From Gammaproteobacteria bacterium (lineage in GTDB: Bacteria > Pseudomonadota > Gammaproteobacteria > SZUA-229), in NCBI GenBank assembly GCA_015488885.1, contig WFMW01000070.1, forward strand, positions 1 to 64,000: a DNA stretch of 64,000 nt. The letters run 5' to 3'. This document shows positions 24,189 to 33,937 of the stretch, one piece after another; within the stretch, counting starts at the first letter, position 1; each line of letters begins with the position of its first letter. The notes under the pieces are model-generated. The model searched no databases. It was not told the DNA's origin and saw only the letters and a program-made list of their open reading frames with translations. The translations under genes were made by a program, and so were the position numbers.

Positions 24189-25460
24189 ATGTTATTAAAG
24201 TTATATTTCAGGCGCTGCCTGTTTATATTGTTATTCGCTATTATTCCCCCTTTTGTCAGCGCTGCTGTTGCGCAATCACTACCGAAAAAACAGTCTGTTG
24301 ATACAGATTTACTGCTACGCTGGTTGAATCGAAGTATTGAAACTCATCCTCAGGTGCTTGCAGCCAGGGCAGCGCTGGATGCTGCCAACTATCGAACGGT
24401 TGCAGCCGATAAGGCGTTGTATAACCCCGAGCTTGAACTTGATGCAGAAAATGCTGAAACCAGAGTCAGATCAATTGGTTTAAGCCAGAAGATTGACTGG
24501 GGAGATATTCGTGGTGCCCGAACAAAAATGGCGACGGCACAGAAACTGGCTGCCAGGTTTAAACTTGAAAGTATCCGCCGTGATGTGGCAGCTAAATTAC
24601 TTGATGCACTGGCCGAATATCATACTGATTTATCATTAAAAGCCCTGGCCGGGCAAACAAAACAGTTGATGCAACGGTTTGCAACACTGGCCAAACGCCG
24701 GTTTGAGGCCGGTGATATAAGTCAGGTTGAAGTTGATCTGGCGAATCTGGCTTATGCGCAGGCAAGCTTCAAACTGGCTGATGCCATGACAAAACTGGCA
24801 CACGCCCGGCAGAACCTTATTATCCTGACCGGAACCGGCAATGCACATTTGCCCGATTTTATTTCCAGCTTTCCCGACCCGCAGGCAAGTCAACAGAATA
24901 TAGAACAGACCATACAGCAGCTGCCACAGATACAGTCATTGCTTGCCCGTATTGCGGCTTCGCGGCAAAAGGTAAATGTGCGTCGTGGCGAAGCGACTGC
25001 AAAACCAACCATTGCAATTCGTGCCGGCAATGAAAATCAGGACAGCTTGCTTGGTGTTAGCCTTTCTATTCCTCTGCAGGTGCGTAATAACTTCAATGCT
25101 GAAGTTGATGTTGCCAATGCACAAATGATCCAGCTTGAAGCTGAATCACAGGCCAGCTTTCGTAAACTCAAAGCCCGCTTAAATATTGCCAGATTGTCTT
25201 ATGCGGTCAGTCGCAGGGCATGGCTTGCCTGGCAGGCCAGTGCCGCCGGTAGTTTAAATCGCCAGATCACCTTGCTTGAGCGTCTGTGGAAAGCCGGTGA
25301 ACTCAGTACCACCGATTATCTGGTGCAATTAAAACAGGCGCTGGAAACCCGTGCCAGTGCGATTCAACAACGCGGTCAGATGTGGACGAACTGGAGTGCG
25401 TGGTTGCTGGCTTCAGGAAAAATCAAACACTGGTTGCAAACCTCAACAAACAAAGAATAG
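24189..25460 (+). CDS. Outer-membrane factor of an RND metal efflux system (CzcC/TolC family)
   Basis: A 423-residue TolC-family protein with a signal peptide (LYFRRCLFILLFAIIPPFVS, cleavage near SAAVAQ) and long amphipathic helices: HPQVLAARAALDAANYRT, ADKALYNPELELDAENAE, then the second half RARIAASRQKVNVRRGEA and FNAEVDVANAQMIQLEAES. Two repeated halves form the channel trimer through the outer membrane. The two following genes encode the adaptor and the RND pump; the adaptor gene starts 52 bp downstream. Substrate class is heavy metals, inferred from the pump. Confidence 0.85.
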   Translation: MLLKLYFRRCLFILLFAIIPPFVSAAVAQSLPKKQSVDTDLLLRWLNRSIETHPQVLAARAALDAANYRTVAADKALYNPELELDAENAETRVRSIGLSQKIDWGDIRGARTKMATAQKLAARFKLESIRRDVAAKLLDALAEYHTDLSLKALAGQTKQLMQRFATLAKRRFEAGDISQVEVDLANLAYAQASFKLADAMTKLAHARQNLIILTGTGNAHLPDFISSFPDPQASQQNIEQTIQQLPQIQSLLARIAASRQKVNVRRGEATAKPTIAIRAGNENQDSLLGVSLSIPLQVRNNFNAEVDVANAQMIQLEAESQASFRKLKARLNIARLSYAVSRRAWLAWQASAAGSLNRQITLLERLWKAGELSTTDYLVQLKQALETRASAIQQRGQMWTNWSAWLLASGKIKHWLQTSTNKE

Positions 25461-25512
25461 ACACAGCGTATCCCTGGGCAAAATCTGTTTGAAAATTTAT
25501 AGAGAGAAAAAT

Positions 25513-26625
25513 ATGTCACCTTATATACTTATTTTACTAACCTTGTTTTGTTTCACTGCGCAGGCAGGTGAAGCGGACAAGGAAGATGAACAAAATACGA
25601 ATTTTATTACCATGACGGCACAGCAACGTACGCAACTGGGTGTTAAAACAGCACCGGCTGGTCTGCGTGCATTAAATGCCACGATTCAGGCACCGGGCGA
25701 AGTAAAGATAGATATGTATCGCTCGGCGCAGGTTACTCCACGCATTTCCGCGCAGATTGTTTCACGTCATGCCAGGCTGGGTGAACGGGTAAAAAAAGCT
25801 CAGCAACTGGTCACCCTTTCCAGCGTCGCGATGGCTGAAGCCCAGGGGGCGCTGATTGATGCTGAGCGTGAATGGAAACGGGTAAAAAAACTTGGTCGTA
25901 AAGTGGTTTCAGAAAAACGTTATCTATCATCACAGGTTGCACGTCAGCGAGCCTATGCCACGGTGCTGGCGTACGGTATGAATCAGCAGGAGGTAAAACA
26001 GTTACTGTCCAGACGCGATGCCTCACTGGCAACAGGCAAATTTAATTTATTAAGCCCGCAGACAGGTACCATTATTTTCGACAACTTTGTTATTGGTGAA
26101 GTCGTCAAAACCGGGCGTTTGTTATTTGAAGTCAGTGATGAGTCTGTTCTCTGGGTTGAAGCAAAGCTACGCCCGCAGCAGGCAGCGAGTATTCAAATTG
26201 GTGCATTGGCCAATATTAGTGTGGATGGTAAGAAGTGGCTGACAGGTCGCGTCATACAGTTGCACCAGCGGCTTAATGCTGACAGTCGGACGCTGGGTGT
26301 GCGTATAGAAGTTTCTCGCAACAATGAAAAATACAACAATGTATTACTGTTTCCCGGTGAATATGTCCAGGTCAGTTTGCAAACCAGAGCGAGTAAAAAA
26401 CAGATTGCCGTTCCCGAATCCGCGGTGGTGATATTACGTGGTTCACCAACCGTATTTAAACTTGATGGTGACAGTTTATTACCAACCCCGGTCGAAACCG
26501 GTGACAGTAGTGCCGGCTGGGTTGCAATAACGGCGGGACTGGCAAAAGGAGAAAAAATCGCCGTTAAAGGTGTGTTTATGCTCAAGTCATTATTACTTAA
26601 ATCCCAGATTGGCGATGCGGATTAA
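25513..26625 (+). CDS. Periplasmic adaptor subunit of an RND metal efflux system (HlyD/CzcB family)
   Basis: A 370-residue protein with a signal peptide (residues 1-18, TLFCFTAQAGE), start chosen at ATG 25513. It has the lipoyl/barrel layout: APGEVKIDMYRSAQVTPRISAQ, a short hairpin RHARLGERVKKAQQLVTLSSV, the coiled coil around AQGALIDAEREWKRVKKLGRKV, and FNLLSPQTGTIIFDNFVIGEVV. It bridges the inner-membrane pump and the outer-membrane channel. The pump gene begins 12 bp after its stop. The N-terminal DEDEQ-rich tail of the mature protein (DKEDEQN) may contact metal. Confidence 0.85.
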   Translation: MSPYILILLTLFCFTAQAGEADKEDEQNTNFITMTAQQRTQLGVKTAPAGLRALNATIQAPGEVKIDMYRSAQVTPRISAQIVSRHARLGERVKKAQQLVTLSSVAMAEAQGALIDAEREWKRVKKLGRKVVSEKRYLSSQVARQRAYATVLAYGMNQQEVKQLLSRRDASLATGKFNLLSPQTGTIIFDNFVIGEVVKTGRLLFEVSDESVLWVEAKLRPQQAASIQIGALANISVDGKKWLTGRVIQLHQRLNADSRTLGVRIEVSRNNEKYNNVLLFPGEYVQVSLQTRASKKQIAVPESAVVILRGSPTVFKLDGDSLLPTPVETGDSSAGWVAITAGLAKGEKIAVKGVFMLKSLLLKSQIGDAD

Positions 26626-26637
26626 TTCCGGGAGAAT

Positions 26638-29600
26638 ATGATGTTAGAAAAACTGGTTGAACTTTCACTGCGCTATAAATTTCTGGTGCTGGTTATTTTT
26701 CTGGTGGTAGCCTTTGCAGGTGTGCGTGCGGTCATGACCTTGCCGATTGATGCATTTCCCGATGTTACGCCGGTACAGGTTAATATTTATACTGAATCGG
26801 CAGGTCTGGCTGCCGAAGATGTTGAACAGTTGCTGACATTTCCAGTGGAATCGGGTATGGCCGGGTTGCCCGGTGTGCAGCAGATTCGTTCCGTATCCCT
26901 GTTCGGTCTGTCTTATGTTTCCGTTTATTTCAAAGATGATGTGGATATTTATTTTGCGCGTCGTCTGGTGATGGAACGCCTGCAGGAAGTTGCCAGCCGC
27001 ATTCCTGAGGGTTATGGGAAACCTGAAATGGGGCCGAATACATCCGGTCTCGGCCAGGTATTCTGGTACACCCTGGAACGCAGCGACAAAAAGCTGAAAC
27101 ATATTAGTGACATGGATTTACGTAGCTGGCAGGACTGGACGGTGCGGTTGATTTTGCGCACTGCGCCGGGTGTTGATGATGTTATGTCGTGGGGTGGTCA
27201 GGAACGCCAGTATCAGGTGGTTATCAATCCATTAGGTTTAATCAAATATAAACTGGATTACCGTGCGGTGATAAAGGCCATCACCGCTAACAATCGGCAG
27301 GTCGGCGGACAATATGTCAATATCGGCCCGGAGCAATATCTTGTCCGTGGTCTCGGGCTGGTAAAAAATGTGGATGATATCGGCAAGATTGTGGTCAAAG
27401 TGGACAAAGGTGTGCCGGTTTATCTGCGTGATGTCGCGCAGATTAAACAGGCGCCCGCTTTGCGCACCGGGGCAGTTACGCGAGATGGAAAAGAGGTTGT
27501 TCTGGGGATGGCGCTGGCGCGTATTGGTGAGAATGCCAAAAATGTTGTGAGTGCTGTTAAGGAAAAATTAAAAATTGCTGCTTCTGCACTGCCGGAAGGA
27601 ATAAAAATACGCCCGGTTTATGATCGCACTGATCTGGTCGAAAAAGCCGTTGATACTGCTGAACGTGCGCTGATTGAAGGTTCGATACTGGTTGCCATTG
27701 TATTGTTTTTATTTCTGGGAGAAATCCGTTCGGCACTGGTAGTGATAGCGGCGTTGCCACTGGCGATGTTGATTGCTTTTATTATGATGGGGCAGGTTGG
27801 TTTATCCGCAAATTTAATGTCGCTGGCGGGTTTGGCCATTGGTATAGGTATGATGGTCGATGGCGCAGTGGTGATGACAGAAAATGCTTTTCGTATTATG
27901 GCAGAACGACGTAAAAGCGGTGAGTCGGTGAATCGTACTGCGGCAGTATTAACTGCTGCACGTGAAGTTGCCAACCCGGTTACCTTTGCCATTATCATTA
28001 TTATTGTGGTGTTTTTGCCACTATTCAGCCTGCAGGGGCTGGAAGGCAAACTGTTTAAACCGATGGCTTTTAATATCAGTTTTGCCATGGCGGGCTCATT
28101 GTTGTTAACCCTGACCTTGATTCCGGTACTGGCCGCCTTGATTCTCAAACCGAAAGAGGAACGTGATACCCTGTTGGTGCGCTGGATTAAACGTGGCTAT
28201 CTGCCGGTACTGGCGTGGTCGCTGGCGAACAAAAAAACCGTCGTATTGTCTGCGGTATTGCTGTTGATTGTCAGCCTGCTGCTGTTCCCGCTGTTAGGTA
28301 AAGAATTTATGCCACAGTTACAGGAGGGTTCCATTATGTGGCGAGTCACCTCGATTCCCTCCACCTCACTGGAACAGTCGATTAAAATTTCCAGGAAGGT
28401 TTCAAAGATTTTAACGAAATTTCCTGAGGTAAAAACAACCCTGGCAATGATTGGCCGGGCGGAAAAAGGCGAAACTGCCGATGTGAATTATATGGAAATT
28501 TATACCGAACTTAAACCACATGACGAGTGGGGAACCAGCCGTAGCTATGACTCACTTGCCGAAGCCATGCGTGAACGGCTGGAAAAAGCTATCCCAACAT
28601 CGGTCATTGCCTTTACCCAGCCGATACAGATGCGTGTGGAAGAGTTGATTTCCGGGGTACGCGCAACCCTCGCGGTAAAACTGTACGGTAAGGATTTAGC
28701 CAGGCTTGATAGCCTGAGTGAGGAAATTAAAAATGCTGTCAGCAGTGTTCCAGGGGTGGCCGATTTGTCACTGGAGGCCAATATTGGTAAACCACAAATC
28801 CGTATTCAGGTGAATCGTACCGAACTTGCCCGTTATGGTCTTAGTGCTGATGATGTTCTCACGGTAGTACGCACCGGTATCGGTGATGAGCGTGTATCCA
28901 CCCTGATTGATGGGGTTAAACGTTTCAATATCACCGCGCCGCTTAATCCGGCATCGAAAATGGATGTGCAGGCGATAAAAAATATTCCATTACAAACCCC
29001 CAGCGGTGCAATTGTTCTCCTGTCACGTGTTGCTGATGTGAGTGTGGCTGAGGGTTATTCCTTTATTCGTCGTGAACAACTACAACGTTATGCGGTTATT
29101 CAGATGGATGTGCGCGGTCGGGATGTGGATGGCTTTGTTAAGGATGCCAGTGCTGCTATCAAACAGAAAGTAACCATGCCACCAGGTTACTGGATTGAAT
29201 GGGGCGGTGCATTCGAAAATCAGCAGCGCGCCATGCATCGACTTGCTATTATTGTTCCGCTGACTATCTTCTTTATTTTTGTATTGTTATATACCGCGTT
29301 TAATTCAGTAAGGTATGCGACTTTGATTATCGCCAATGTTCCTTTTGCTACCATTGGCGGTATTGTGTCTTTATACATCAGCAATCAATACCTGTCGGTG
29401 CCTTCAGCGATTGGTTTTATTGCCGTATTCGGGGTGGCAATGCTCAATGGTATCGTCCTGGTAAACTTTATCAATGAACTGCGTGAAAAAGGCATGAGTG
29501 TTGCCGAGGCGGTTCGTCGGGGCACAGAACTTCGTTTACGACCGGTATTGATGACAGCCAGTGTGGCGATACTCGGTTTAATCCCGATGTTGTTATCATC

Positions 29601-29766
29601 AGGGGTGGGGGCAGAAACCCAGCGGCCACTGGCTACCGTAGTGGTGGGTGGTTTAATTACCTCGACGCTGTTAACGCTGTTATTGTTGCCAGTAATTTAT
29701 GAATGGATGGAAACCCGTAAGGAAAAATCCGATCAGCAAACCGATGCTTCAACAGGAGAAAAATAA
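26638..29766 (+). CDS. Heavy-metal RND efflux permease (CzcA/CusA family)
   Basis: A 1042-residue, twelve-helix RND pump. The start FRVAGVRAVMTLPIDAFPDVTPVQV motif region (26.7 kb) and LSQVSVYF segments are the HME-RND type. The proton-relay helix reads AIGIGMMVDGAVVMTEN, so the DFG triad of zinc, cobalt and nickel pumps and the MVDAAIVM of copper/silver pumps are both missing; this pattern resembles the less well known HME5 subgroup. Proton-driven export of a metal ion from periplasm or cytoplasm is expected but the metal is open. The stop overlaps the PII-like gene by one base (TAATG). Confidence 0.87.
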   Translation: MMLEKLVELSLRYKFLVLVIFLVVAFAGVRAVMTLPIDAFPDVTPVQVNIYTESAGLAAEDVEQLLTFPVESGMAGLPGVQQIRSVSLFGLSYVSVYFKDDVDIYFARRLVMERLQEVASRIPEGYGKPEMGPNTSGLGQVFWYTLERSDKKLKHISDMDLRSWQDWTVRLILRTAPGVDDVMSWGGQERQYQVVINPLGLIKYKLDYRAVIKAITANNRQVGGQYVNIGPEQYLVRGLGLVKNVDDIGKIVVKVDKGVPVYLRDVAQIKQAPALRTGAVTRDGKEVVLGMALARIGENAKNVVSAVKEKLKIAASALPEGIKIRPVYDRTDLVEKAVDTAERALIEGSILVAIVLFLFLGEIRSALVVIAALPLAMLIAFIMMGQVGLSANLMSLAGLAIGIGMMVDGAVVMTENAFRIMAERRKSGESVNRTAAVLTAAREVANPVTFAIIIIIVVFLPLFSLQGLEGKLFKPMAFNISFAMAGSLLLTLTLIPVLAALILKPKEERDTLLVRWIKRGYLPVLAWSLANKKTVVLSAVLLLIVSLLLFPLLGKEFMPQLQEGSIMWRVTSIPSTSLEQSIKISRKVSKILTKFPEVKTTLAMIGRAEKGETADVNYMEIYTELKPHDEWGTSRSYDSLAEAMRERLEKAIPTSVIAFTQPIQMRVEELISGVRATLAVKLYGKDLARLDSLSEEIKNAVSSVPGVADLSLEANIGKPQIRIQVNRTELARYGLSADDVLTVVRTGIGDERVSTLIDGVKRFNITAPLNPASKMDVQAIKNIPLQTPSGAIVLLSRVADVSVAEGYSFIRREQLQRYAVIQMDVRGRDVDGFVKDASAAIKQKVTMPPGYWIEWGGAFENQQRAMHRLAIIVPLTIFFIFVLLYTAFNSVRYATLIIANVPFATIGGIVSLYISNQYLSVPSAIGFIAVFGVAMLNGIVLVNFINELREKGMSVAEAVRRGTELRLRPVLMTASVAILGLIPMLLSSGVGAETQRPLATVVVGGLITSTLLTLLLLPVIYEWMETRKEKSDQQTDASTGEK

Positions 29767-30092
29767 TGAAACAGATAAAAGCATTTATTCATCGTAACAG
29801 AGTCGCGGACGTGGTTAATGCATTAAAAAGTGAAGCTTATGACGGGGCGTATAATAGTCTATCCATCGTTCATGTTCAGGGTGCATCACTGCAGGCGCTG
29901 GATGCAAAAGAACAGAACTATTCAATTGAGCTGGGTATAGAAATGATAACGGAAGTGAAAATAGAAATTTTCTGTCAGGATGATTATGTTGATAAGGCAG
30001 TCAGTATTATTCGTGAAAAAGGTCGTACCGGACAGGACAATGCTGGCTGGATTTATGTAATGACCATTCAACAGAGTCATCCCGTTGAGTAA
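29766..30092 (+). CDS. PII/CutA-like signalling protein linked to the efflux pump
   Basis: A 108-residue protein with the PII-superfamily fold: MKQIKAFIHRNRVADVVNAL, a T-loop region (VQGASLQALDAKEQNYSIELG), VKIEIFCQDDYVDKAVSIIRE and the GRTGQDNAGWIYVM ending that corresponds to the GlnB C-terminal strand. The tyrosine of the uridylylation loop is not in a matching position. It is coupled to the pump gene by a one-base overlap. PII-like proteins next to metal RND pumps are a known but poorly explained association; gating or ligand sensing is likely. Confidence 0.8.
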   Translation: MKQIKAFIHRNRVADVVNALKSEAYDGAYNSLSIVHVQGASLQALDAKEQNYSIELGIEMITEVKIEIFCQDDYVDKAVSIIREKGRTGQDNAGWIYVMTIQQSHPVE

Positions 30093-30158
30093 ATATACTC
30101 AGGGCATCTCGGAATGAAAGTAAAATTTCGTAATAAAATAATGCCTGGAGGTTAAAGC

Positions 30159-30773
30159 ATGGCCGGTTGTGGTTGTGAGGTTGAAATAACGAATAAAGAG
30201 CAAAAAAATGTATTAGTCCGTTTGCTGGCTATCAATGCTGTATTGTTTATGGTTGAAATTATACTGGGATGGTATGCGCAGTCCACAGGTTTAATTGCGG
30301 ATTCTTTTGATATGCTGGCCGATGCACTGGTTTACGCTATTGGTTTGTATGCGATTGGTAAAAGTTTGCAAATTAAAGCCAGAGCAGCATTAATCAGTGG
30401 CTGGTTTCAGGCTGGCCTGGGACTGCTTATACTGGTTGATATTGTACGCCGACTCTTTGTTGGCAGCGAACCGGCTTCGGTTTTTATGATGGCGGTGGGA
30501 GTGGTAGCACTGTTTGCGAATATTTACTGTTTGCTGCTTATCGAAAAACACAGGCACGGCGAAGTCCATATGCGCGCCAGCTGGATATTTCAGAAAAATG
30601 ATGTCATTGCCAATGTTGGTGTCATTATCGGTGGTCTGTTGGTCTGGATGCTGGATGCGCGCTGGCCGGATCTGTTAATAGGAAGTTTTATTGCAATGGT
30701 GATCTTTAACGGTGCGCGACAGATCATCAGGGATGCACAGCGTGAGCTTACGGAAAATAATGCACATTGCTGA
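30159..30773 (+). CDS. Cation diffusion facilitator-like membrane protein
   Basis: A 204-residue protein with five to six membrane segments and the CDF metal-site motifs: DSFDMLAD in the second helix and KNDVIANVGVIIG in the fifth. The usual cytoplasmic C-terminal domain is absent, and the N-terminus MAGCGCEVEI carries two Cys. Short CDFs without the C-terminal domain occur near RND metal operons and may load metal into the periplasm. It lies 66 bp after the PII-like gene, so it is probably part of the efflux operon. Whether it transports alone is uncertain. Confidence 0.8.
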   Translation: MAGCGCEVEITNKEQKNVLVRLLAINAVLFMVEIILGWYAQSTGLIADSFDMLADALVYAIGLYAIGKSLQIKARAALISGWFQAGLGLLILVDIVRRLFVGSEPASVFMMAVGVVALFANIYCLLLIEKHRHGEVHMRASWIFQKNDVIANVGVIIGGLLVWMLDARWPDLLIGSFIAMVIFNGARQIIRDAQRELTENNAHC

Positions 30774-30839
30774 CGAATTTATCCTGAGAAATCATTTTAT
30801 TCCAATGGTAACAAGCTGATTCAGTATAATCACAATCTG

Positions 30840-30867
30840 TTCGACCCAGACTTTTCGACCCAGACTT
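30840..30867 (+). repeat. 14-bp tandem duplication in the intergenic region
   Basis: TTCGACCCAGACTT occurs twice in a row (30840-30853 and 30854-30867), between the CDF gene and the tRNA. Confidence 0.85.
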
Positions 30868-30913
30868 GTTGATAACTTCGCTGATTAACTGGACAGACGT
30901 GGGTACGGAAAAT

Positions 30914-30940
30914 ACAGGTGTTATTCAAAGCCTGTTTTTT
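30914..30940 (+). terminator. Possible rho-independent terminator of the efflux operon
   Basis: ACAGG (30914) pairs with CCTGT (30931) around a 12-base loop and is followed by a T-run. The stem is short, so this is a weak candidate; it lies 140 bp after the CDF gene. Confidence 0.35.
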
Positions 30941-31051
30941 GTGCTTCTATTAGGTGTGGGTCGCTAACAAAATGTTAATCAGGGAGGTATTAATTAATAA
31001 TGGAAACAATGTCTTACGTTATGATGCCTGGCCTGTTTCTGCAAGAAGAAA

Positions 31052-31138
31052 TGGTGCCGAGAAGAGGACTTGAACCTCCACGAGCCAAAGCTCACTAGCA
31101 CCTGAAGCTAGCGCGTCTACCAATTCCGCCACCTCGGC
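31052..31138 (-). tRNA. tRNA-Leu (anticodon CAG)
   Basis: Minus strand, 87 nt: acceptor arm GCCGAGG, D arm with GGAATTGGTAGAC, anticodon arm CTAGC-TTCAGGT-GCTAG (loop anticodon CAG), a long variable arm typical of class II tRNA (TGAGCTTTGGCTCGT), T arm with TTCAAGT and an encoded CCA end (31052-31054). Complete and able to fold. A strong promoter with GC-rich discriminator lies just upstream. Confidence 0.96.
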
Positions 31139-31163
31139 AAAGTGTTGAAATTACAAGTCGCGA

Positions 31164-31192
31164 ACTTTACAAGGCAGCAATCCTGCTGTCAA
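31164..31192 (-). promoter_or_regulatory. Sigma70 promoter of tRNA-Leu with GC-rich discriminator
   Basis: Minus strand: -35 TTGACA (31192-31187), 17-bp spacer, -10 TAAAGT (31169-31164), then the GC-rich TCGCGAC that typically makes stable-RNA promoters sensitive to ppGpp. The predicted start is near 31157, about 19 bp before the tRNA. Confidence 0.75.
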
Positions 31193-31397
31193 TCAATTAT
31201 AAAGAAATTTAGCTGATAAAATTGATTAATCCGGGGGCATTAGATTATTGTTTGCTGACAAAAAAGCCCCTATCTGCCCGGAAGTCCGTTACAATAGCCT
31301 ACCCGGATATTTTCTCAACATTCTATATTTTCATGAAGTATCTGGACTAACCCGATAAGGAATTTTCTATCGAATTTGTATTTATTATGTTGGAATT

Positions 31398-33815
31398 ATG
31401 TTGAAGTCGATTAAAAAAAAATCAGTTGCTAAAAAAAAGCGCACCAGCAAGAAAGCAGTAATAAAAGCTACTGCTGTTACAGAACCTGTCAAACCAGGAA
31501 AACGCACAACTCGCAAGGGCATCGCTAAAAAAGTAGCTAAAAAAGTGCCTGAAAAGACGGTAAAAAAACCGGCTAAAAATCAGCAGCATGCAGGCAAAGG
31601 GCGGTCTGAACATAAACGAGTATCTGCTGATTCAACCTCTTTATCAAATATTGACCCGGACGCAGCGATTGAAGCCACGCGCTATGAAAATCCGGTAGCC
31701 AGTCGTCGTTTATTGCTGGATACCATTCGTAACAAAGGCACCATGACGATGATGGCTTTGCTGCGTGAACTTAAGGTGCAGCCTGAACAGGAAGAAGGGG
31801 TTAGTCGTCGGCTGGGTGCGATGGTGCGTGATGGCCAGCTGGTGCGTAACCGGCGTGGCGGTTTCTTAGCTGTTGATGAAAAACACCTGATTAAAGGTCA
31901 TGTTATTGCTCACCCTGATGGTTTTGGTTTTCTGGTACCTGATGAAGGTGGAGACGATCTGTTTCTGTCTGCCAAACAAATGCGTACCCTGTTGCACGGT
32001 GACCGTGCAGTAGTAACAGTCGCCGGCATCGATCGTCGGGGGCGCCGTGAAGGTGCGGTAGTCAGTGTCATCGAACGGGCCAATAAAACGCTGGTTGGGC
32101 GGCTGTTTTCCGATGATGGTGTGGCCTTTGTGGTGGCAGATAATAAACGTATTACTCAGGATATTTTTATTCCTGATGATGCACTTGCTGGTGCCGAAAC
32201 TGGCCAGATTGTGAAAATTGAAATTGTCAAACAGCCAACATTCAGGCGGCAGGCCATTGGTCGTATTATTGATATTATCGGTGACCATATGGCACCGGGT
32301 ATGGAAGTTGAAATTGCCATTCATAGCCATGGTTTACCCGCCCAGTTTTCAGTGGATGTTATTGAACAGGCACAGGTGCTGGGTGATACTGTTAAAACAG
32401 CCGATAAACAGGATCGGGTAGATTTGCGTGATGTTCCACTGATAACCATAGATGGTGAAGATGCCCGGGATTTTGATGATGCGGTCTATTGTGAACCGCG
32501 TGGTAAAAAAGCAAAACAAGGTTGGCGTTTGCTGGTAGCTATTGCTGATGTGGCACATTATGTTCCCATTGATTCGGCGCTGGATGCATCTGCTTATGAA
32601 CGTGCTACGTCGGTTTATTTTCCGGGTCGGGTGCTGCCAATGCTACCGGAAGAAATCTCCAACGGTCTGTGTTCTATTAACCCGGATGTCGATCGTTTAT
32701 GTATGGTTTGCGAAATGATGGTTAGCCCTGATGGAGGCATAGACAGTTATCATTTTTTTGAAGCAGTGATGCGTTCACATGCACGTTTAACCTACAAACA
32801 GGTAGCCAATGCGCTAGAGGACAGGGAAAAGATCAATACCGAGGAAGCATCCGTGGCAGCGGTGTATGAACAACTTACCGATTTATCTGCCATGTATCAG
32901 CAGCTCGATATAAAACGCAGGCAACGTGGCGCAATTGAATTTGAAACTACCGAAAGCGTGATTGAATTTAATGATGAAAAACGTATTAACCATATCCACC
33001 CGACAGAAAGAAATGAAGCCCATAAGATCATTGAAGAATGCATGATTGCAGCGAATGTATGTGCGGCAAAATATGTGGCGAAAAGTAAATTACCCTGTCT
33101 TTACCGGGTACATGAAGCACCGACTGACGAAAAACTTGAAGATTTGCGCGGTTTTCTGCGTCCGCTGGGTCTGTCTCTAGGTGAACCACAACGTAAGATT
33201 ACCCCGCAGGATTATGCGGTATTAGCCGATCAGATCAAGGAGCGTGATGATGTGCTGGTGATTCAGACTTTAATGTTGCGTTCCATGAAACAGGCCGTGT
33301 ATAAAGCGGAGAATATGGGGCACTTTGGTCTGGCTTTGAGCCATTATGCGCATTTTACTTCACCGATACGGCGCTATCCCGATTTACTGGTTCATCGCGC
33401 CATCAAACATATTATCCATAAACGGGCGTATCGGGATTATAGCTACCCGATGGATCATATGATGAAAATGGGAGAACACTGTTCCACTAACGAACGCCGT
33501 GCCAATGAAGCTTCGCGAGACGCTGAATCGGCACTGAAATGTGAATATATGCTAGATAAAATCGGTCGCGAATATGCCGGTCATATCAGCAGTGTCTTAC
33601 CGTTTGGTATTTTTGTTGAGCTTGATGATGAATATGTTGAAGGCCTGGTACATATTACCAGTCTGCCCAAAGATTTTTATGAATTTGAACCTGCCAGCCA
33701 TGAGCTGGTGGGTGAAAATCATCAGCTTAAATTTGGTTTAAACGATCAGGTAACGATACGTGTGGTTCGCGTCGATATGGATGAACGCAAGATTGATTTT
33801 GAACTGGTTTCATAA
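31398..33815 (+). CDS. rnr: Ribonuclease R
   Basis: An 805-residue 3'-5' exoribonuclease of the RNB family: OB-fold cold-shock domains (GHVIAHPDGFGFLVPDEGGDDLFL, VVGIDRRGRREGAVV), the RNB core with D355, D358, D360 and D361 (DGEDARDFDDAV), LPEEISNGLCSINPDVDR, then a C-terminal S1 domain (EYAGHISSVLPFGIFVELDDEYVEGL). The usual lysine-rich end is missing; instead a lysine-rich segment of about 65 residues lies at the N-terminus (KKKSVAKKKRTSKK, GIAKKVAKKVPEK). The start is an ATG at 31398 after a weak GGA site. Processes structured RNA, including tRNA and tmRNA-tagged transcripts. Confidence 0.92.
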   Translation: MLKSIKKKSVAKKKRTSKKAVIKATAVTEPVKPGKRTTRKGIAKKVAKKVPEKTVKKPAKNQQHAGKGRSEHKRVSADSTSLSNIDPDAAIEATRYENPVASRRLLLDTIRNKGTMTMMALLRELKVQPEQEEGVSRRLGAMVRDGQLVRNRRGGFLAVDEKHLIKGHVIAHPDGFGFLVPDEGGDDLFLSAKQMRTLLHGDRAVVTVAGIDRRGRREGAVVSVIERANKTLVGRLFSDDGVAFVVADNKRITQDIFIPDDALAGAETGQIVKIEIVKQPTFRRQAIGRIIDIIGDHMAPGMEVEIAIHSHGLPAQFSVDVIEQAQVLGDTVKTADKQDRVDLRDVPLITIDGEDARDFDDAVYCEPRGKKAKQGWRLLVAIADVAHYVPIDSALDASAYERATSVYFPGRVLPMLPEEISNGLCSINPDVDRLCMVCEMMVSPDGGIDSYHFFEAVMRSHARLTYKQVANALEDREKINTEEASVAAVYEQLTDLSAMYQQLDIKRRQRGAIEFETTESVIEFNDEKRINHIHPTERNEAHKIIEECMIAANVCAAKYVAKSKLPCLYRVHEAPTDEKLEDLRGFLRPLGLSLGEPQRKITPQDYAVLADQIKERDDVLVIQTLMLRSMKQAVYKAENMGHFGLALSHYAHFTSPIRRYPDLLVHRAIKHIIHKRAYRDYSYPMDHMMKMGEHCSTNERRANEASRDAESALKCEYMLDKIGREYAGHISSVLPFGIFVELDDEYVEGLVHITSLPKDFYEFEPASHELVGENHQLKFGLNDQVTIRVVRVDMDERKIDFELVS

Positions 33816-33937
33816 CCTGGTTTAATAATCTTGTTTAATCATTCTGGTATTAATAAATCTGTTTGAGCCTGTGAAACAATATCAAAGATGAGCTGTTCAT
33901 ATAAAAACAATGAATTGTAATCATAATAAATAATCAC

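Noticed and set aside
27618-28148. 176-codon minus-strand frame inside the RND pump gene
   Set aside because: Shadow of the pump gene, low complexity, no start signals or homologous motif.
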